Positions 45,231-53,837 of a stretch of 64,000 bases of DNA are shown here, piece after piece. The translations under genes and the position numbers were made by a program. Each line of letters starts with the position of its first letter. The first letter of the stretch is position 1. The stretch comes from Pedobacter sp. ASV28. Lineage in GTDB: Bacteria > Bacteroidota > Bacteroidia > Sphingobacteriales > Sphingobacteriaceae. The notes beneath the pieces are model-generated. The model did no database searches, had not been told where the DNA came from, and worked only from the letters and a program-made list of their open reading frames with translations. The DNA is taken from NCBI RefSeq assembly GCF_016428855.1, contig NZ_JAELTN010000016.1, forward strand, positions 23,763-87,762. The letters run 5' to 3'.

Positions 45231-45428
45231 ATGCTCGATGAGATAAAAAGACTTGACGATAAGATAGCCTTAATAGCTACCGAGCTCAAAGACCTTGAGC
45301 ATACAGAGCAGCAAAAGCTGACCAAAACCACAGCATTGACAAGGCTCATTAAACAGCAAAACCAATTATTAAAACAACAATTAATCAATATCATACGAAA
45401 TGGAAACAGCAACAATTCACCAACTTAG
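45231..45428 (+). CDS. Small coiled-coil early protein
   Basis: This 65-residue protein is an uninterrupted amphipathic helix pattern (LDEIKRLDDKIALIATELKDLEH). ATG at 45231 was selected; an earlier in-frame ATG would overlap the preceding gene by 44 bases. The 3' end overlaps the DUF3164 gene by 29 bases. Unknown function. Confidence 0.5.
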   Translation: MLDEIKRLDDKIALIATELKDLEHTEQQKLTKTTALTRLIKQQNQLLKQQLINIIRNGNSNNSPT

Positions 45429-46044
45429 CACCGACCAATTAGAGGCCCTCCTAAACAAACGTAAAAAAGAAGATAAAGAAAAACGAGAGGCCGAGAAAAA
45501 AGCATATGAAACCGAAAAAGATGGCTTTATTGAAAAACTATTTGATGAAGCTAAAGAGCTTTCCTGCGCCATTTCCAGGTTTAAGCAGAAGTGCCATGCA
45601 TTCATGGATATACAAAAACAAAAACTCGATGCTTATGGCGGTATTAAAGCCAGTAGTAAAGGTGGTTTCTCTATCATAGACACCCAAAATCTCACACAAA
45701 TTACCAGACGAAGAGACACCGATCCTGTTTGGGATGAAAGAGCGAGCAAAGCAGTAGAGCTTATCAAAGATTTCTTGGGAGATACCGTCAAAAAACGCGA
45801 TAAAGACCTGCATGAAATTCTAATGGGTTTTTTAGAGCGCAACCAAAACGGCGATTTGGAATATGCCAAAGTCATGGACCTGATCAAACATGAAAACAGT
45901 TTCGACGACCTACGCTGGCTTCAAGGCTTAAAGCTTATCAAGGAAAGTTACAGCCAATGCTTCAAGGCATTTGGTTATGAGTTTAAGCAAAGAAACCTTA
46001 CGGGAAAATGGGAAACCCTATCGCTTAACTTTTCAAAACATTAG
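45400..46044 (+). CDS. DUF3164-family early protein
   Basis: The 214-residue protein fits DUF3164, a family restricted mostly to Mu-like phages: the DAYGGIKASSKGGFSIID and VWDERASKAVELIKDFL segments are characteristic. A basic coiled N-terminus (LLNKRKKEDKEKREAEKKAY) precedes. The biochemical role is unknown. It strongly supports a Mu-type assignment for the element. Confidence 0.85.
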   Translation: METATIHQLSTDQLEALLNKRKKEDKEKREAEKKAYETEKDGFIEKLFDEAKELSCAISRFKQKCHAFMDIQKQKLDAYGGIKASSKGGFSIIDTQNLTQITRRRDTDPVWDERASKAVELIKDFLGDTVKKRDKDLHEILMGFLERNQNGDLEYAKVMDLIKHENSFDDLRWLQGLKLIKESYSQCFKAFGYEFKQRNLTGKWETLSLNFSKH

Positions 46045-46058
46045 TAAACCCTAATGGT

Positions 46059-46088
46059 CATCCGCCACGACTTAAACTCGTGCGGATG
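46059..46088. promoter_or_regulatory. Hairpin in the early operon
   Basis: CATCCGCCACGA (46059-46070) pairs with TCGTGCGGATG (46078-46088) as an 11-base-pair stem with one bulged C and a 7-base loop, in the 92-base gap after DUF3164. There is no U-run, so it may be an RNA processing or stabilising site rather than a terminator. Confidence 0.5.
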
Positions 46089-46136
46089 GGCAACTAGGAC
46101 ACCTATGACAAATAGCCTAAAATCATTTACAAACAG

Positions 46137-46595
46137 ATGACACTCAAAGAACAAATAGCCTGGTGCAAGATCCAGATAAAAGCCGGAAATGAAGTGGTGC
46201 CCATCCGTAGCATTTTAGCCCGCCTACAACAGCTGGAAAAATGCAAGGAGCCCGCATCATCCATATACAATCAATACATAAGTGAGTATGGGGAATTCTT
46301 AAATCGACGAAATGTACCGCTTGTTATGGATGGTAGACAGGGCAAGGCCCTAAAAAATATCATCGCCAAATTAAGCCAAGCCAGCACCGACAAAAGTGAC
46401 AACGGCATTTTTACCAGCTGGAAGTTCATATTGCGCAATTGGAACCGTACCGGCGATTTCATTGGTCGCCAGATCAAACTCAGTGATATCGATAGAAACC
46501 TACAAGAAATTTTCGATAAAATAAGAAATGGAGCTACAAAAAAACAACACAACCTTAACGAAGCAGAACGCTTTCATCAGCAGCTTACAAAATGA
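46137..46595 (+). CDS. Early phage protein, unknown
   Basis: The 152-residue, mostly helical basic protein has no recognised domain (segments LKEQIAWCKIQIKAGNEVVP and RQGKALKNIIAKLSQAST). Its 3' end overlaps the next gene by 68 bases. Possibly replication related from its position. Confidence 0.6.
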   Translation: MTLKEQIAWCKIQIKAGNEVVPIRSILARLQQLEKCKEPASSIYNQYISEYGEFLNRRNVPLVMDGRQGKALKNIIAKLSQASTDKSDNGIFTSWKFILRNWNRTGDFIGRQIKLSDIDRNLQEIFDKIRNGATKKQHNLNEAERFHQQLTK

Positions 46596-47265
46596 CAGCC
46601 TGGCTACCATAGCCAAATTTGGCCAATGCCTCCCAACTGTTATAGAAGAAATAATAGATCTACACCATAAAAAGATAGATTCATTAGATACCTTAAATCG
46701 GAGCAAGAAATTCTTTGAAACCCAATATCAAGGCAAAGACAAAAACAATTTGTTGGTCATGATAAAGGATGAGATTTCAAAGATAAACCACGAACTTACA
46801 CTGATACCAAAACCCGAAACCCTGGGTGAACTTAAGCGTTCTCGTCCTACCGCATTACAAAAATCCCTTCAATTATTGATCAATGATCTTCGCTTATTCT
46901 TTCAGGTAGACAATATGCTAAGTACAGAAAGCATCATCAGCCTTTGTCCATTGCTTATCTATGACTTTGCCAATCTCACGCTCGAAGAAATCACCATCTG
47001 CTTTTCACAAGCCAAAAGAGGACACTATGGAGAACTTTATAACCGTTTAGATGGACCAATTATATTGAAATGGTTAAGACAATACCATACCGAAAAACTA
47101 GAGCGGTTAAAAGAGCTAAATTATGTGCGGGAAGTACATGCCAAAATCGGCGTTGCCGAAGGAAGGAAAGATTTTAAGGGCACACATGCACAGCTCATGG
47201 AAAATGCCTACTGCATGATGATGATCGAAAAAACTAGGGCAACCAACAGCCAACCCGTTCCATGA
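46528..47265 (+). CDS. Early phage protein (DUF6633-like)
   Basis: The C-terminal part FANLTLEEITICFSQAKRGHYGELYNRLDGPIILKWLRQY matches a pattern shared by Bacteroidota phage and plasmid proteins (DUF6633-like, recalled, not searched). The N-terminal half is helical. Its start overlaps the previous gene by 68 bases; no later Met would give a plausible N-terminus. It is the last gene of the early operon. Function unknown. Confidence 0.6.
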   Translation: MELQKNNTTLTKQNAFISSLQNDSLATIAKFGQCLPTVIEEIIDLHHKKIDSLDTLNRSKKFFETQYQGKDKNNLLVMIKDEISKINHELTLIPKPETLGELKRSRPTALQKSLQLLINDLRLFFQVDNMLSTESIISLCPLLIYDFANLTLEEITICFSQAKRGHYGELYNRLDGPIILKWLRQYHTEKLERLKELNYVREVHAKIGVAEGRKDFKGTHAQLMENAYCMMMIEKTRATNSQPVP

Positions 47266-47331
47266 CCACAATCTCAAACATAATCCAATACAGCTCCAGC
47301 TACTAAAATTATTTTTTAACGTTGGTAGCAT

Positions 47332-47362
47332 TTGATAGGACAAACTCTTTTACTTAATTTTG
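47332..47362 (+). promoter_or_regulatory. Promoter of the small HTH gene
   Basis: TTG at 47332-47334, a 20-base spacer and TAATTTTG at 47355-47362 match the Bacteroidota consensus exactly. The start site would fall almost at the ATG (47368), so a leaderless message is likely. Confidence 0.7.
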
Positions 47363-47367
47363 TACTG

Positions 47368-47544
47368 ATGGCCAAAACACACTTAAAAACACGAAATCAA
47401 GATGTTAAGCGATTTTTTGACGAGCTTTGCAAACGCCATCCCGAATGGAGGCTTGATGCACTGGAAGACAAAACCGCAGCTCGTTTCTATATTAGTCCCC
47501 GTACGGTAAGGGCTATACTAAAGGGCGAAGGTATTTATGCCTAG
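47368..47544 (+). CDS. 58-residue HTH regulator at the early/late boundary
   Basis: The protein has a basic N-terminus and a C-terminal helix-turn-helix-like segment (KTAARFYISPRTVRAILKGE). It sits alone between the early operon and the structural genes with its own promoter, the position of Mor/C activators in Mu. ATG at 47368 is used because an earlier in-frame ATG lies within the promoter. Its role as a middle or late regulator is inferred from location. Confidence 0.55.
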   Translation: MAKTHLKTRNQDVKRFFDELCKRHPEWRLDALEDKTAARFYISPRTVRAILKGEGIYA

Positions 47545-47618
47545 GGCACAATACCTTTCCACCCTATTTTCATTCCAAAAAGTGGAATAAGCTTAACTTT
47601 CCTTTAACAGGACGTATG

Positions 47619-48089
47619 CTAAGAGATACTTATGCTTTTAGGCTCATATTTAGGTGCCACCACTTTATCAATAGAAGTTGAAAAACTTATCTTTCGACAG
47701 GTAATCCCTTGTATTTTTACTTCTTCATGATCATCAGCAGTTTGGATCAAAGACCTAAAAGCACCTGCCACCAAAAATTGCAGCTTGTCACTAATTTCCT
47801 CAATTAGATCTATCTCTGCCTCTCCATCATCCGTACCTGAAAAAAGTGCCTCAGCCATCCCATCCTTGGTATAAAGATAAATTTCCACAGTAACCAAGCC
47901 CTCCAAATGCTGCTCTACCATCGTATTCCATTGCATGGGCCCTATTTTGATCAAACAAGTAGTCCAATAGGCGGGATAACCCTCATTGCCTTCGGCAAAC
48001 TGGTTACGTTGTGCACCAACATATTCCAACCCATCAATTTCTGTTAATTTGTTTTTTATCGCTAAATATAGCGCTTTACGTGCTGTCAT
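47619..48089 (-). CDS. Putative tail-terminator/neck protein on the minus strand
   Basis: This 156-residue protein shows alpha/beta segments (ALYLAIKNKLTEIDGLEYV, VEQHLEGLVTVEIYLYTKDG, EIDLIEEISDKLQFLV) like tail-terminator or completion proteins of Bacteroidota phages; I cannot name the family with certainty. It is encoded opposite to the rest of the phage. It and the next gene separate early from late genes. Confidence 0.45.
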   Translation of the reverse strand: MTARKALYLAIKNKLTEIDGLEYVGAQRNQFAEGNEGYPAYWTTCLIKIGPMQWNTMVEQHLEGLVTVEIYLYTKDGMAEALFSGTDDGEAEIDLIEEISDKLQFLVAGAFRSLIQTADDHEEVKIQGITCRKISFSTSIDKVVAPKYEPKSISIS

Positions 48090-48197
48090 ATTTCGTTTTC
48101 ATTGAGGAACCCTCCATCCATAGCTAGACCACCTGTCTCTAATTGGCTTATCCCTATCAAAGCAAGTATTATCACGACTATAGCAGGCCCCTGTTAA

Positions 48198-48476
48198 TCA
48201 ATATTCTGCTTCTATTTTCAGGCGGTTATCATCTGTAAACCTTAATTCCTTAACCCGCATCAGGTCATACTCAAAATTGCGCTTGGCTTCCAGAAGCATT
48301 CCCGCTGCATCTTCACTATTGAGCATATTCATAATGCCCACACCTAACTCGGGATATTCCTTGTATTCGCCTTTTTCGGCAATCAAAATATTCCTTTGAT
48401 GGTACTCATCTGCGTACCCAATCAGTAGATCTCCATTCTCAATGTCGAGATCATCATTTATAATAAAATCCTGCAT
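48198..48476 (-). CDS. Putative gp25/W-like baseplate wedge protein on the minus strand
   Basis: This 92-residue acidic protein has the short N-terminal beta and central KGEYKEYPELGVGIMNMLNS pattern resembling gpW/gp25-type baseplate wedge proteins, which usually lie directly upstream of the J-like gene. Here that gene is at 56680 and on the other strand, so the order is unusual. Similarity was judged by eye only. Confidence 0.45.
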   Translation of the reverse strand: MQDFIINDDLDIENGDLLIGYADEYHQRNILIAEKGEYKEYPELGVGIMNMLNSEDAAGMLLEAKRNFEYDLMRVKELRFTDDNRLKIEAEY

Positions 48477-48683
48477 ATTCTAACGTTCATATCAACAAAT
48501 CTCTGTCAATTTTAAGAGTAGATAAAAAAACAAATCAAGCCTTGTATGATAGCGATACAACCCTTGTTGAAATATTTACAAGCATTGATCCCCAATTTTT
48601 TTAGCGATTAAAATCGTGTCAATTTTGCTCTTAACGAACAAGAATTAAAAAGTATAAATCATAGTGTTCGGTTAATACCGGGC
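48477..48683. promoter_or_regulatory. Divergent control region of the late genes
   Basis: The 207-base gap separates the minus-strand genes from the rightward lysis and tail operon. It holds the direct repeat GTCAATTTT at 48505-48513 and 48618-48626, and the inverted pair TTGTAT/ATACAA at 48542-48560. No exact TAnnTTTG box is present, which fits a late promoter needing an activator. Confidence 0.4.
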
Positions 48684-49157
48684 ATGATAGATAGAGAACA
48701 AATGGTTGATTGGATAAAGACAGCACAAAGTCAAATCGGTGTACAAGAGTTCCCCAAAGGAAGCAACTCGGGCAAACAGGTAGAGATCTACCTTAATTCG
48801 GTAGGCCTAGGAAAAGGTTACGCCTGGTGTATGGCTTTTATATACTGGTGTGTATTACAGACCTATAACAAAACCGGTGCTAAAACACCATTAAAACGCA
48901 CGGGAGGTGTCCGCGATCAATGGATTGCCTGCAAGTCCCTAGCAGTTAAAACGCCCCAGGATGGAGACATATTTATTATTGTCTACCCCAATGGCACAGG
49001 CCATGCGGGTTTTGTAGAGAAAGTCTTGCCCAATGGTTTTATACAAACCATAGAAGGTAATACCAATAGCGACGGCTCCAGAGAAGGCTATGCCGTTTGT
49101 CGCAGAACAAGAAAAACAACAACGATAACCGACTTTATTAGGTTAAATGAATTTTAG
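48684..49157 (+). CDS. CHAP-type endolysin
   Basis: This 157-residue cysteine peptidase has Cys49 in YAWCMAFIYW, His107 in GTGHAGFVEKV and Asn126 in IEGNTNSDGS, the order of CHAP/NlpC-like active sites. It would cut peptidoglycan cross-links at the end of infection. No signal peptide is visible, so a holin should export it, but no obvious holin lies beside it. The 3' end overlaps the spanin-like gene by 11 bases. Confidence 0.85.
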   Translation: MIDREQMVDWIKTAQSQIGVQEFPKGSNSGKQVEIYLNSVGLGKGYAWCMAFIYWCVLQTYNKTGAKTPLKRTGGVRDQWIACKSLAVKTPQDGDIFIIVYPNGTGHAGFVEKVLPNGFIQTIEGNTNSDGSREGYAVCRRTRKTTTITDFIRLNEF

Positions 49158-49641
49158 GATACTTTTTTTTCATGGGTTGATTGTACTCTGTTTGTTGGCG
49201 GCCTGCCGTACCAGGCAAGCTGCCTCAAATGGGGTATCCTATACAAAAACCATCACCTCGGTACAAAGAGACACCATTTTTAAGGTACAAGCAGACAGTA
49301 GTTTTTACCAGGCATGGATAGACTGTGTGAACGGAAAACCGATTATCGTAAACGATACCGTTTATAAGTCCGGCAAATACCTAAACAGCCCAAAAGTTAC
49401 CTTGAATGGCAACAAGATCCATGTCGACTGTATTGCCCAAGAGCAGACCCTGTTTAAAACCTGGCAGCAACAATATATAAAAGAACACCAGGCAGAAGTA
49501 ATTACGCTTCCCCCTGTAACCATAGCCAAACCATTAACATGGTGGCAAAACACACAACTATTGTGTGGCAGATTACTACTGATAGGAATAGTGCTTTATT
49601 TAATTTATATACTCATTAAAACCAAAATTCAATTAAAATGA
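49147..49641 (+). CDS. u-spanin-like lipoprotein
   Basis: The 164-residue protein combines an N-terminal lipobox (LLAAC, Cys20) with a single C-terminal transmembrane helix (residues about 138-157, LLCGRLLLIGIVLYLIYIL). The central 115 residues are periplasmic in that topology. Lipid-anchored in the outer membrane and threaded through the inner membrane, it fits the unimolecular spanin (T1 gp11 type), which fuses the two membranes after the endolysin has acted. It follows the endolysin directly. Role by topology and position, not by homology. Confidence 0.7.
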   Translation: MNFRILFFHGLIVLCLLAACRTRQAASNGVSYTKTITSVQRDTIFKVQADSSFYQAWIDCVNGKPIIVNDTVYKSGKYLNSPKVTLNGNKIHVDCIAQEQTLFKTWQQQYIKEHQAEVITLPPVTIAKPLTWWQNTQLLCGRLLLIGIVLYLIYILIKTKIQLK

Positions 49642-50807
49642 ATTTACCAAAAATAACATTCAATATTCAAAACGGAGGGTTGCTACAGCAACCCGTAACC
49701 AGCGACAAAGTAATAGGCCTAATAAGCTCAGGTGTTGCTGTATCAGGGAAAATTGCCCTTAACACTTCCTATCAGATTTTTAGCCTTTCTGATGCCGAAG
49801 ATTTAGGCATTACCGCAGACGGAACAAACAGTTTCGTTTACAGACATTTAGAACAGTTCTACAATGAAGCTGGTCAGGGTGCCGAACTTTGGCTGATGCT
49901 GGTAGCTGATGCCACTACCTACACCACCATGCTCGATGTTACCGGTACCTACGCCAAAAAGTTATTGGCCGATGCCGGTGGAGCAATCCGCGTATTAGGT
50001 GCATTAAAAAAATCTACAGGCACCGAAGAGGCCGAAAGCGGATTGGACGGAGATGTACACACTGCCGTTGTAAAGGCACAAGCCTTGGCTACGTTTTATG
50101 CAGAAAAGTATATGCCGGTACACATCATCCTCTCTGGCAATAACTATAGCGGAACCATTGCCGATCTAAAAGATTACACGACTACCAATTTCAATAGGGT
50201 AAGCTGTCTCTTGGCTAACACAGACGGCAGCAAGGTTGCAGCAGTAGGTTTAGTCTTGGGAAGATTGGCACATACGCCAGTACAGCGCAACATTGGCCGT
50301 GTGGCAGATGGAGCTATCGAACCCACAGCAGCCTATTTTACCAATGGGTCAAAAGTAGAAAGTCAACAAGACGGATGGGATACCATTTATAACAAAGGCT
50401 ACATCTTTTTACGCTCATTTGTGAACAAAAGCGGTTATTATTTCACCGACGACCAAACATTAACTGCCGTAACAGACGATTTCAACAGCTTGGCACGTGG
50501 CCTAGTGATGGATAAAGCCATCTTATTGGCTTACGCCGTACTCATCGAAAACTTACTTGATGAAGTAGAAATGTCTGCAGATGGCACCATCCATCCAGTA
50601 GTGATCAAAAGCTGGCAGGCACAGCTAGATAATGCCTTACAAACCATGATTGCAGCAGGCAATCTTTCTGGAGCATCGGTAACCATCGATCCTAACCAGA
50701 ACATTCTAAGTACCGGAACCCTACAAGTACAAATTAGCCTATTACCGGTAGGTTATGCCAAATACGTAACGGTTACCATTGGTTTCACAACAACTTTAAA
50801 CAGCTAA
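49638..50807 (+). CDS. Contractile tail sheath protein (DUF2586-type)
   Basis: The 389-residue protein matches sheath proteins of Bacteroidota contractile phages in size and in the start-to-end pattern (VIGLISSGVAVSGKIALN, AELWLMLVADATTYTTML, LLANTDGSKVAAVGLVLGRL). It is followed by a small tube gene and a chaperone gene, which fixes its role. It starts with a 4-base overlap to the spanin gene. Confidence 0.78.
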   Translation: MNLPKITFNIQNGGLLQQPVTSDKVIGLISSGVAVSGKIALNTSYQIFSLSDAEDLGITADGTNSFVYRHLEQFYNEAGQGAELWLMLVADATTYTTMLDVTGTYAKKLLADAGGAIRVLGALKKSTGTEEAESGLDGDVHTAVVKAQALATFYAEKYMPVHIILSGNNYSGTIADLKDYTTTNFNRVSCLLANTDGSKVAAVGLVLGRLAHTPVQRNIGRVADGAIEPTAAYFTNGSKVESQQDGWDTIYNKGYIFLRSFVNKSGYYFTDDQTLTAVTDDFNSLARGLVMDKAILLAYAVLIENLLDEVEMSADGTIHPVVIKSWQAQLDNALQTMIAAGNLSGASVTIDPNQNILSTGTLQVQISLLPVGYAKYVTVTIGFTTTLNS

Positions 50808-50811
50808 TAAA

Positions 50812-51225
50812 ATGACATTTGGAAGCAAACAATATGCCTGGAGCGATATCAGTATCGCCCTTGGCGGAAAAATCATCAACGGTATTACCGAAATCGAGTA
50901 TACCAAGAAAAAGGAAAAAGAAGCCCTGTACGGACGTGGCTCAGACCCACATGCCATATTAAGTGGCAAAAACACCTACGAGGGTAAAATCTCCATTTGG
51001 CAGAGCGAGCTGGAAAGTATGATCGCATCTGCTCCGAACAAAGACGTACTTGCACTAAATTTTGATGTAGTGGTAGCCTATGTTCCTCAAGATGGAGGTC
51101 CCATTGTAGTTGACATCCTTAAAAACGTGGAATTTACAGAGGTAAAAAAAGCCATGAAACAGGGAGACAAGAACATGGTAGTAGAGTTGCCTATTGTTTT
51201 CACACAAATTAAATCACAACAATAA
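50812..51225 (+). CDS. Tail tube protein
   Basis: The 137-residue protein has the small beta-barrel pattern of tube monomers: ALYGRGSDPHAILSGKNTYEGKISIWQSELE, and lies directly after the sheath gene. It polymerises as hexameric rings inside the sheath. The next gene begins 4 bases later. Confidence 0.78.
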   Translation: MTFGSKQYAWSDISIALGGKIINGITEIEYTKKKEKEALYGRGSDPHAILSGKNTYEGKISIWQSELESMIASAPNKDVLALNFDVVVAYVPQDGGPIVVDILKNVEFTEVKKAMKQGDKNMVVELPIVFTQIKSQQ

Positions 51226-51229
51226 AAAC

Positions 51230-51781
51230 ATGAGTAAAGTAACAACCCAACAGATTGCCGAGTGGAAAAAGCAATATACGGAAGTATATCAGTTGCCAAT
51301 CGAAGATAAAGTATGCTATTTAAGAGCACCACAAATGGTGGATTGGAAAAGAGCATTTACCAGTATGCAAAAAGGTGGCGATATTGGTTTTGCCGAAGAA
51401 ATGTTAGCCTCTTGCTGGTTAGGTGGCGATGAAGAGATCAGGTCTAAAGATGATTACTTTCTTTCTGCACGCAAGGAAATTGCCTCCTTATTCAACTATA
51501 CCGATGCCGTGATTACGCCAACGGAAAGCAGGGGCAATAAAATTACCATAGATGGCCTTACCTGCACCATTAGGGTAATTACAAGGGAAGACCTGAAGTT
51601 AGCTGATAAGAAAAATCCATCTAACAAGCCATTTGTTACGCAAGAAGCGCTGTTCGAACTTATCTGTACAGAAAAGGACGAAGCTTTTAACGACAAAAAC
51701 AATGCAAGCTTAAGGTTTCCGCTTTACCAGGCAATAGAAAGCTTACAAAACCAAAAAGCTGCACAGCTAAAAAAGCTCTAG
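51230..51781 (+). CDS. Tail assembly chaperone, short (zero-frame) product
   Basis: The 183-residue protein begins MSKVTTQQIAEWKKQ (ATG at 51230; an upstream in-frame ATG lies inside the tube gene). It sits between the tube and tape-measure genes, the position of lambda gpG, and ends at a stop immediately after the A AAA AAG slippery site. It should bind the tape measure during tail assembly. A longer frameshift product is predicted. Confidence 0.85.
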   Translation: MSKVTTQQIAEWKKQYTEVYQLPIEDKVCYLRAPQMVDWKRAFTSMQKGGDIGFAEEMLASCWLGGDEEIRSKDDYFLSARKEIASLFNYTDAVITPTESRGNKITIDGLTCTIRVITREDLKLADKKNPSNKPFVTQEALFELICTEKDEAFNDKNNASLRFPLYQAIESLQNQKAAQLKKL

Positions 51782-51978
51782 CAGAGGCCATTGTTGACCA
51801 AAATGATGCCTCTGCACATGAACTAGCCGAAATCAGTGTAAGGCTGGGAGACGCTTTTTTGCGCTACTATATGCATATTCCCAGCCCATCCTCCCTATCT
51901 GACGAGGAATGGGCTGAGGAATTGCAGAACCTACACTACATAAGACACCAGGAAGCACAAGCTTCGAAGCCCCAATAA
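51230..51978 (+). CDS. Tail assembly chaperone, -1 frameshift product (gpGT-like)
   Basis: Slipping back one base at 51769-51775 joins the short chaperone to a frame open from 51775 to the TAA at 51976-51978, adding 67 residues (from ALAEAIVDQNDASAHELAE to QEAQASKPQ). The fused protein would have 249 residues. The extension has no plausible start of its own, and no other gene occupies this stretch. Both products are usual for tail chaperones in dsDNA phages. Confidence 0.8.
51769..51815 (+). promoter_or_regulatory. Programmed -1 ribosomal frameshift signal
   Basis: The heptamer A AAA AAG (51769-51775) is in the correct frame for slippage. After a 5-base spacer comes a stem of GCAGAGGC (51781-51788) and GCCTCTGC (51808-51815), perfect over 8 pairs, extended by CATT/AATG with a 2-base bulge. 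This is the same arrangement as dnaX and lambda G-T. Confidence 0.88.
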
Positions 51979-51983
51979 CAGAA

Positions 51984-53837
51984 ATGAACGCCGTTGATTA
52001 TATCTCCTTAATAGCAAATTCCACCAGCTCTACCCTCACCAAAATTTCGGAGAGCGTAGGCTTGGTTAGGCAACAACTTGGGCTACTGGACAAAGCAGTG
52101 TCAGATTTTGCGGAAAATGCGCTAAATAGAGTTAGATCTTTATATTCAGGTCTACAGAATTGGATAGGCTCAACTGTGAGCAGAGCAGGTAATTTTATTA
52201 CCTCCACCCTCGATTCCATTCGCAATCAAAAAGGATTGACCAGAGAGACTTTTGGTGTAAACCATATACTCGAATTTGGAAATAAGGTTTTAGAGGCAAC
52301 GCAGAGATATAATGGATTCAGGTCCACTTTAAGCGACACTTTCCATTCGGTAAGCGTTGGAGAAGCAGCATTGAATACCATTACTAAATTTGCCACCGAC
52401 TCTCCATATACGCTTGAAAGTGTAGTTGGCTCTTTTAACAATCTTGCCAAGAATGGTATATTACCTACTAAAAATGAACTGTATGGACTGGGAGACCTGG
52501 CTTCTTCGAGTGGTAAAAACTTCGAGCAGATCAGTACTGCCATACTGGACGCCCAAAAAGGTAACTTTGAAAACCTCAAAAGCTTTGGCGTAGAAGCAAG
52601 TGCTTCTGGGGATAAGGTTCGCCTATCATTCAATGGAGCCAACCAAACTGTAGAGAACAATGGCCAAGCCATTAAGAGCGCATTAGCCCAATTTGGCAAT
52701 ATGCCGAACGTAGCAGGCGCCATGCAGGAAGAAGCAAATTCTTTTAATGGGCTATTAACCTATTTCAGAGATTTAAAATTCTTGGCCGACTACATTCCCT
52801 TAATCTCTAAATTTTTCGAAATATTGGGAGAGACCATACAACCGGTGGTCAATTCGGTATGGAACTTACTAAAAGGCTTTTTTAGCTTTGCTTCTGGAGC
52901 TCAAGGCATTAGCACCTTCTCTCAAATTTTAAGTGGAGCAGTAATGGTAGTCGATGTTTTTTCAATTGGCCTATCCTATCTTATTGATATTTTAGCGCCC
53001 TTTGTACCTACCATAGCTGCCATTGTAGCCGGCATAACCGCATTGAACATCGTTATGGCCTTAAGCCCGATCCAATGGATTATTATCGGTATCGTTTCCT
53101 TGATTACCATTATTGGCCTGCTCATTAAATATACAGATGGTTGGGGCAAGTCATGGGATGCACTGGGTACCATGTTCACCCTAATTTGGCAACAGATTCG
53201 AGCCGATTTCAATTTTGGTATCGACAGTCTAACTTATGGGTTTACACTGGTCTATCTACATGCCAGAGATGTGGTAGAACGGATCATAGGCACTTTCGCT
53301 AATCTTGGGGAAGCCATAAGTCTTGCCCTTGATGGCCAAGGACAAGCCGCACTAGATAAGGCATTTTCTAGGGTTAACACAGCGGCAGAGGCAGAAATTG
53401 CCGCATTAAACAAAGAACGGGAAGCCAGTAAACGGGCCTATCAAGCTGGTTCAATGCAACGTGGAGCCGATTTTGAAAAAGCCAGAAGCAATTTTGGAAT
53501 CACTTTCAATACCGCAGCTTTTGCCAAAGACTTCAAAAACATAAAAGATAAGTTCACCAATGTAGGACAATCCGAGACGGCCTATACAGACCATCTCAAC
53601 AATAACCCGAAAAAGTCGGGCAACAACAACAGTTCCCCTAATAATGCTTCTGGTATGGGTATTACCAACGGGGGAGCAAAGGCTACCAATATTACCATCA
53701 ATCTGGCCAAAATGCAAGACCAGATTGTCATCAACACTGTAAATGCTGGCGAAGGAGCTTCCAGGTTACGTGAAATGTTGGAAGAAGAGCTCAACCGACT
53801 TTTAAGTTCAATTACACAAATGCAGACCACATCATGA
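51984..53837 (+). CDS. Tail tape measure protein
   Basis: The 617-residue protein has a helical N-terminal part (about 1-280), hydrophobic segments around 330-400 (APFVPTIAAIVAGITALNIV and WIIIGIVSLITIIGLLI), and a low-complexity Asn/Gly-rich C-terminal region. It sets tail length and probably ejects through the host membrane. At 1.5-1.6 Å per residue, 617 residues imply a short tail of about 90-100 nm (an estimate from the general rule). Confidence 0.88.
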   Translation: MNAVDYISLIANSTSSTLTKISESVGLVRQQLGLLDKAVSDFAENALNRVRSLYSGLQNWIGSTVSRAGNFITSTLDSIRNQKGLTRETFGVNHILEFGNKVLEATQRYNGFRSTLSDTFHSVSVGEAALNTITKFATDSPYTLESVVGSFNNLAKNGILPTKNELYGLGDLASSSGKNFEQISTAILDAQKGNFENLKSFGVEASASGDKVRLSFNGANQTVENNGQAIKSALAQFGNMPNVAGAMQEEANSFNGLLTYFRDLKFLADYIPLISKFFEILGETIQPVVNSVWNLLKGFFSFASGAQGISTFSQILSGAVMVVDVFSIGLSYLIDILAPFVPTIAAIVAGITALNIVMALSPIQWIIIGIVSLITIIGLLIKYTDGWGKSWDALGTMFTLIWQQIRADFNFGIDSLTYGFTLVYLHARDVVERIIGTFANLGEAISLALDGQGQAALDKAFSRVNTAAEAEIAALNKEREASKRAYQAGSMQRGADFEKARSNFGITFNTAAFAKDFKNIKDKFTNVGQSETAYTDHLNNNPKKSGNNNSSPNNASGMGITNGGAKATNITINLAKMQDQIVINTVNAGEGASRLREMLEEELNRLLSSITQMQTTS

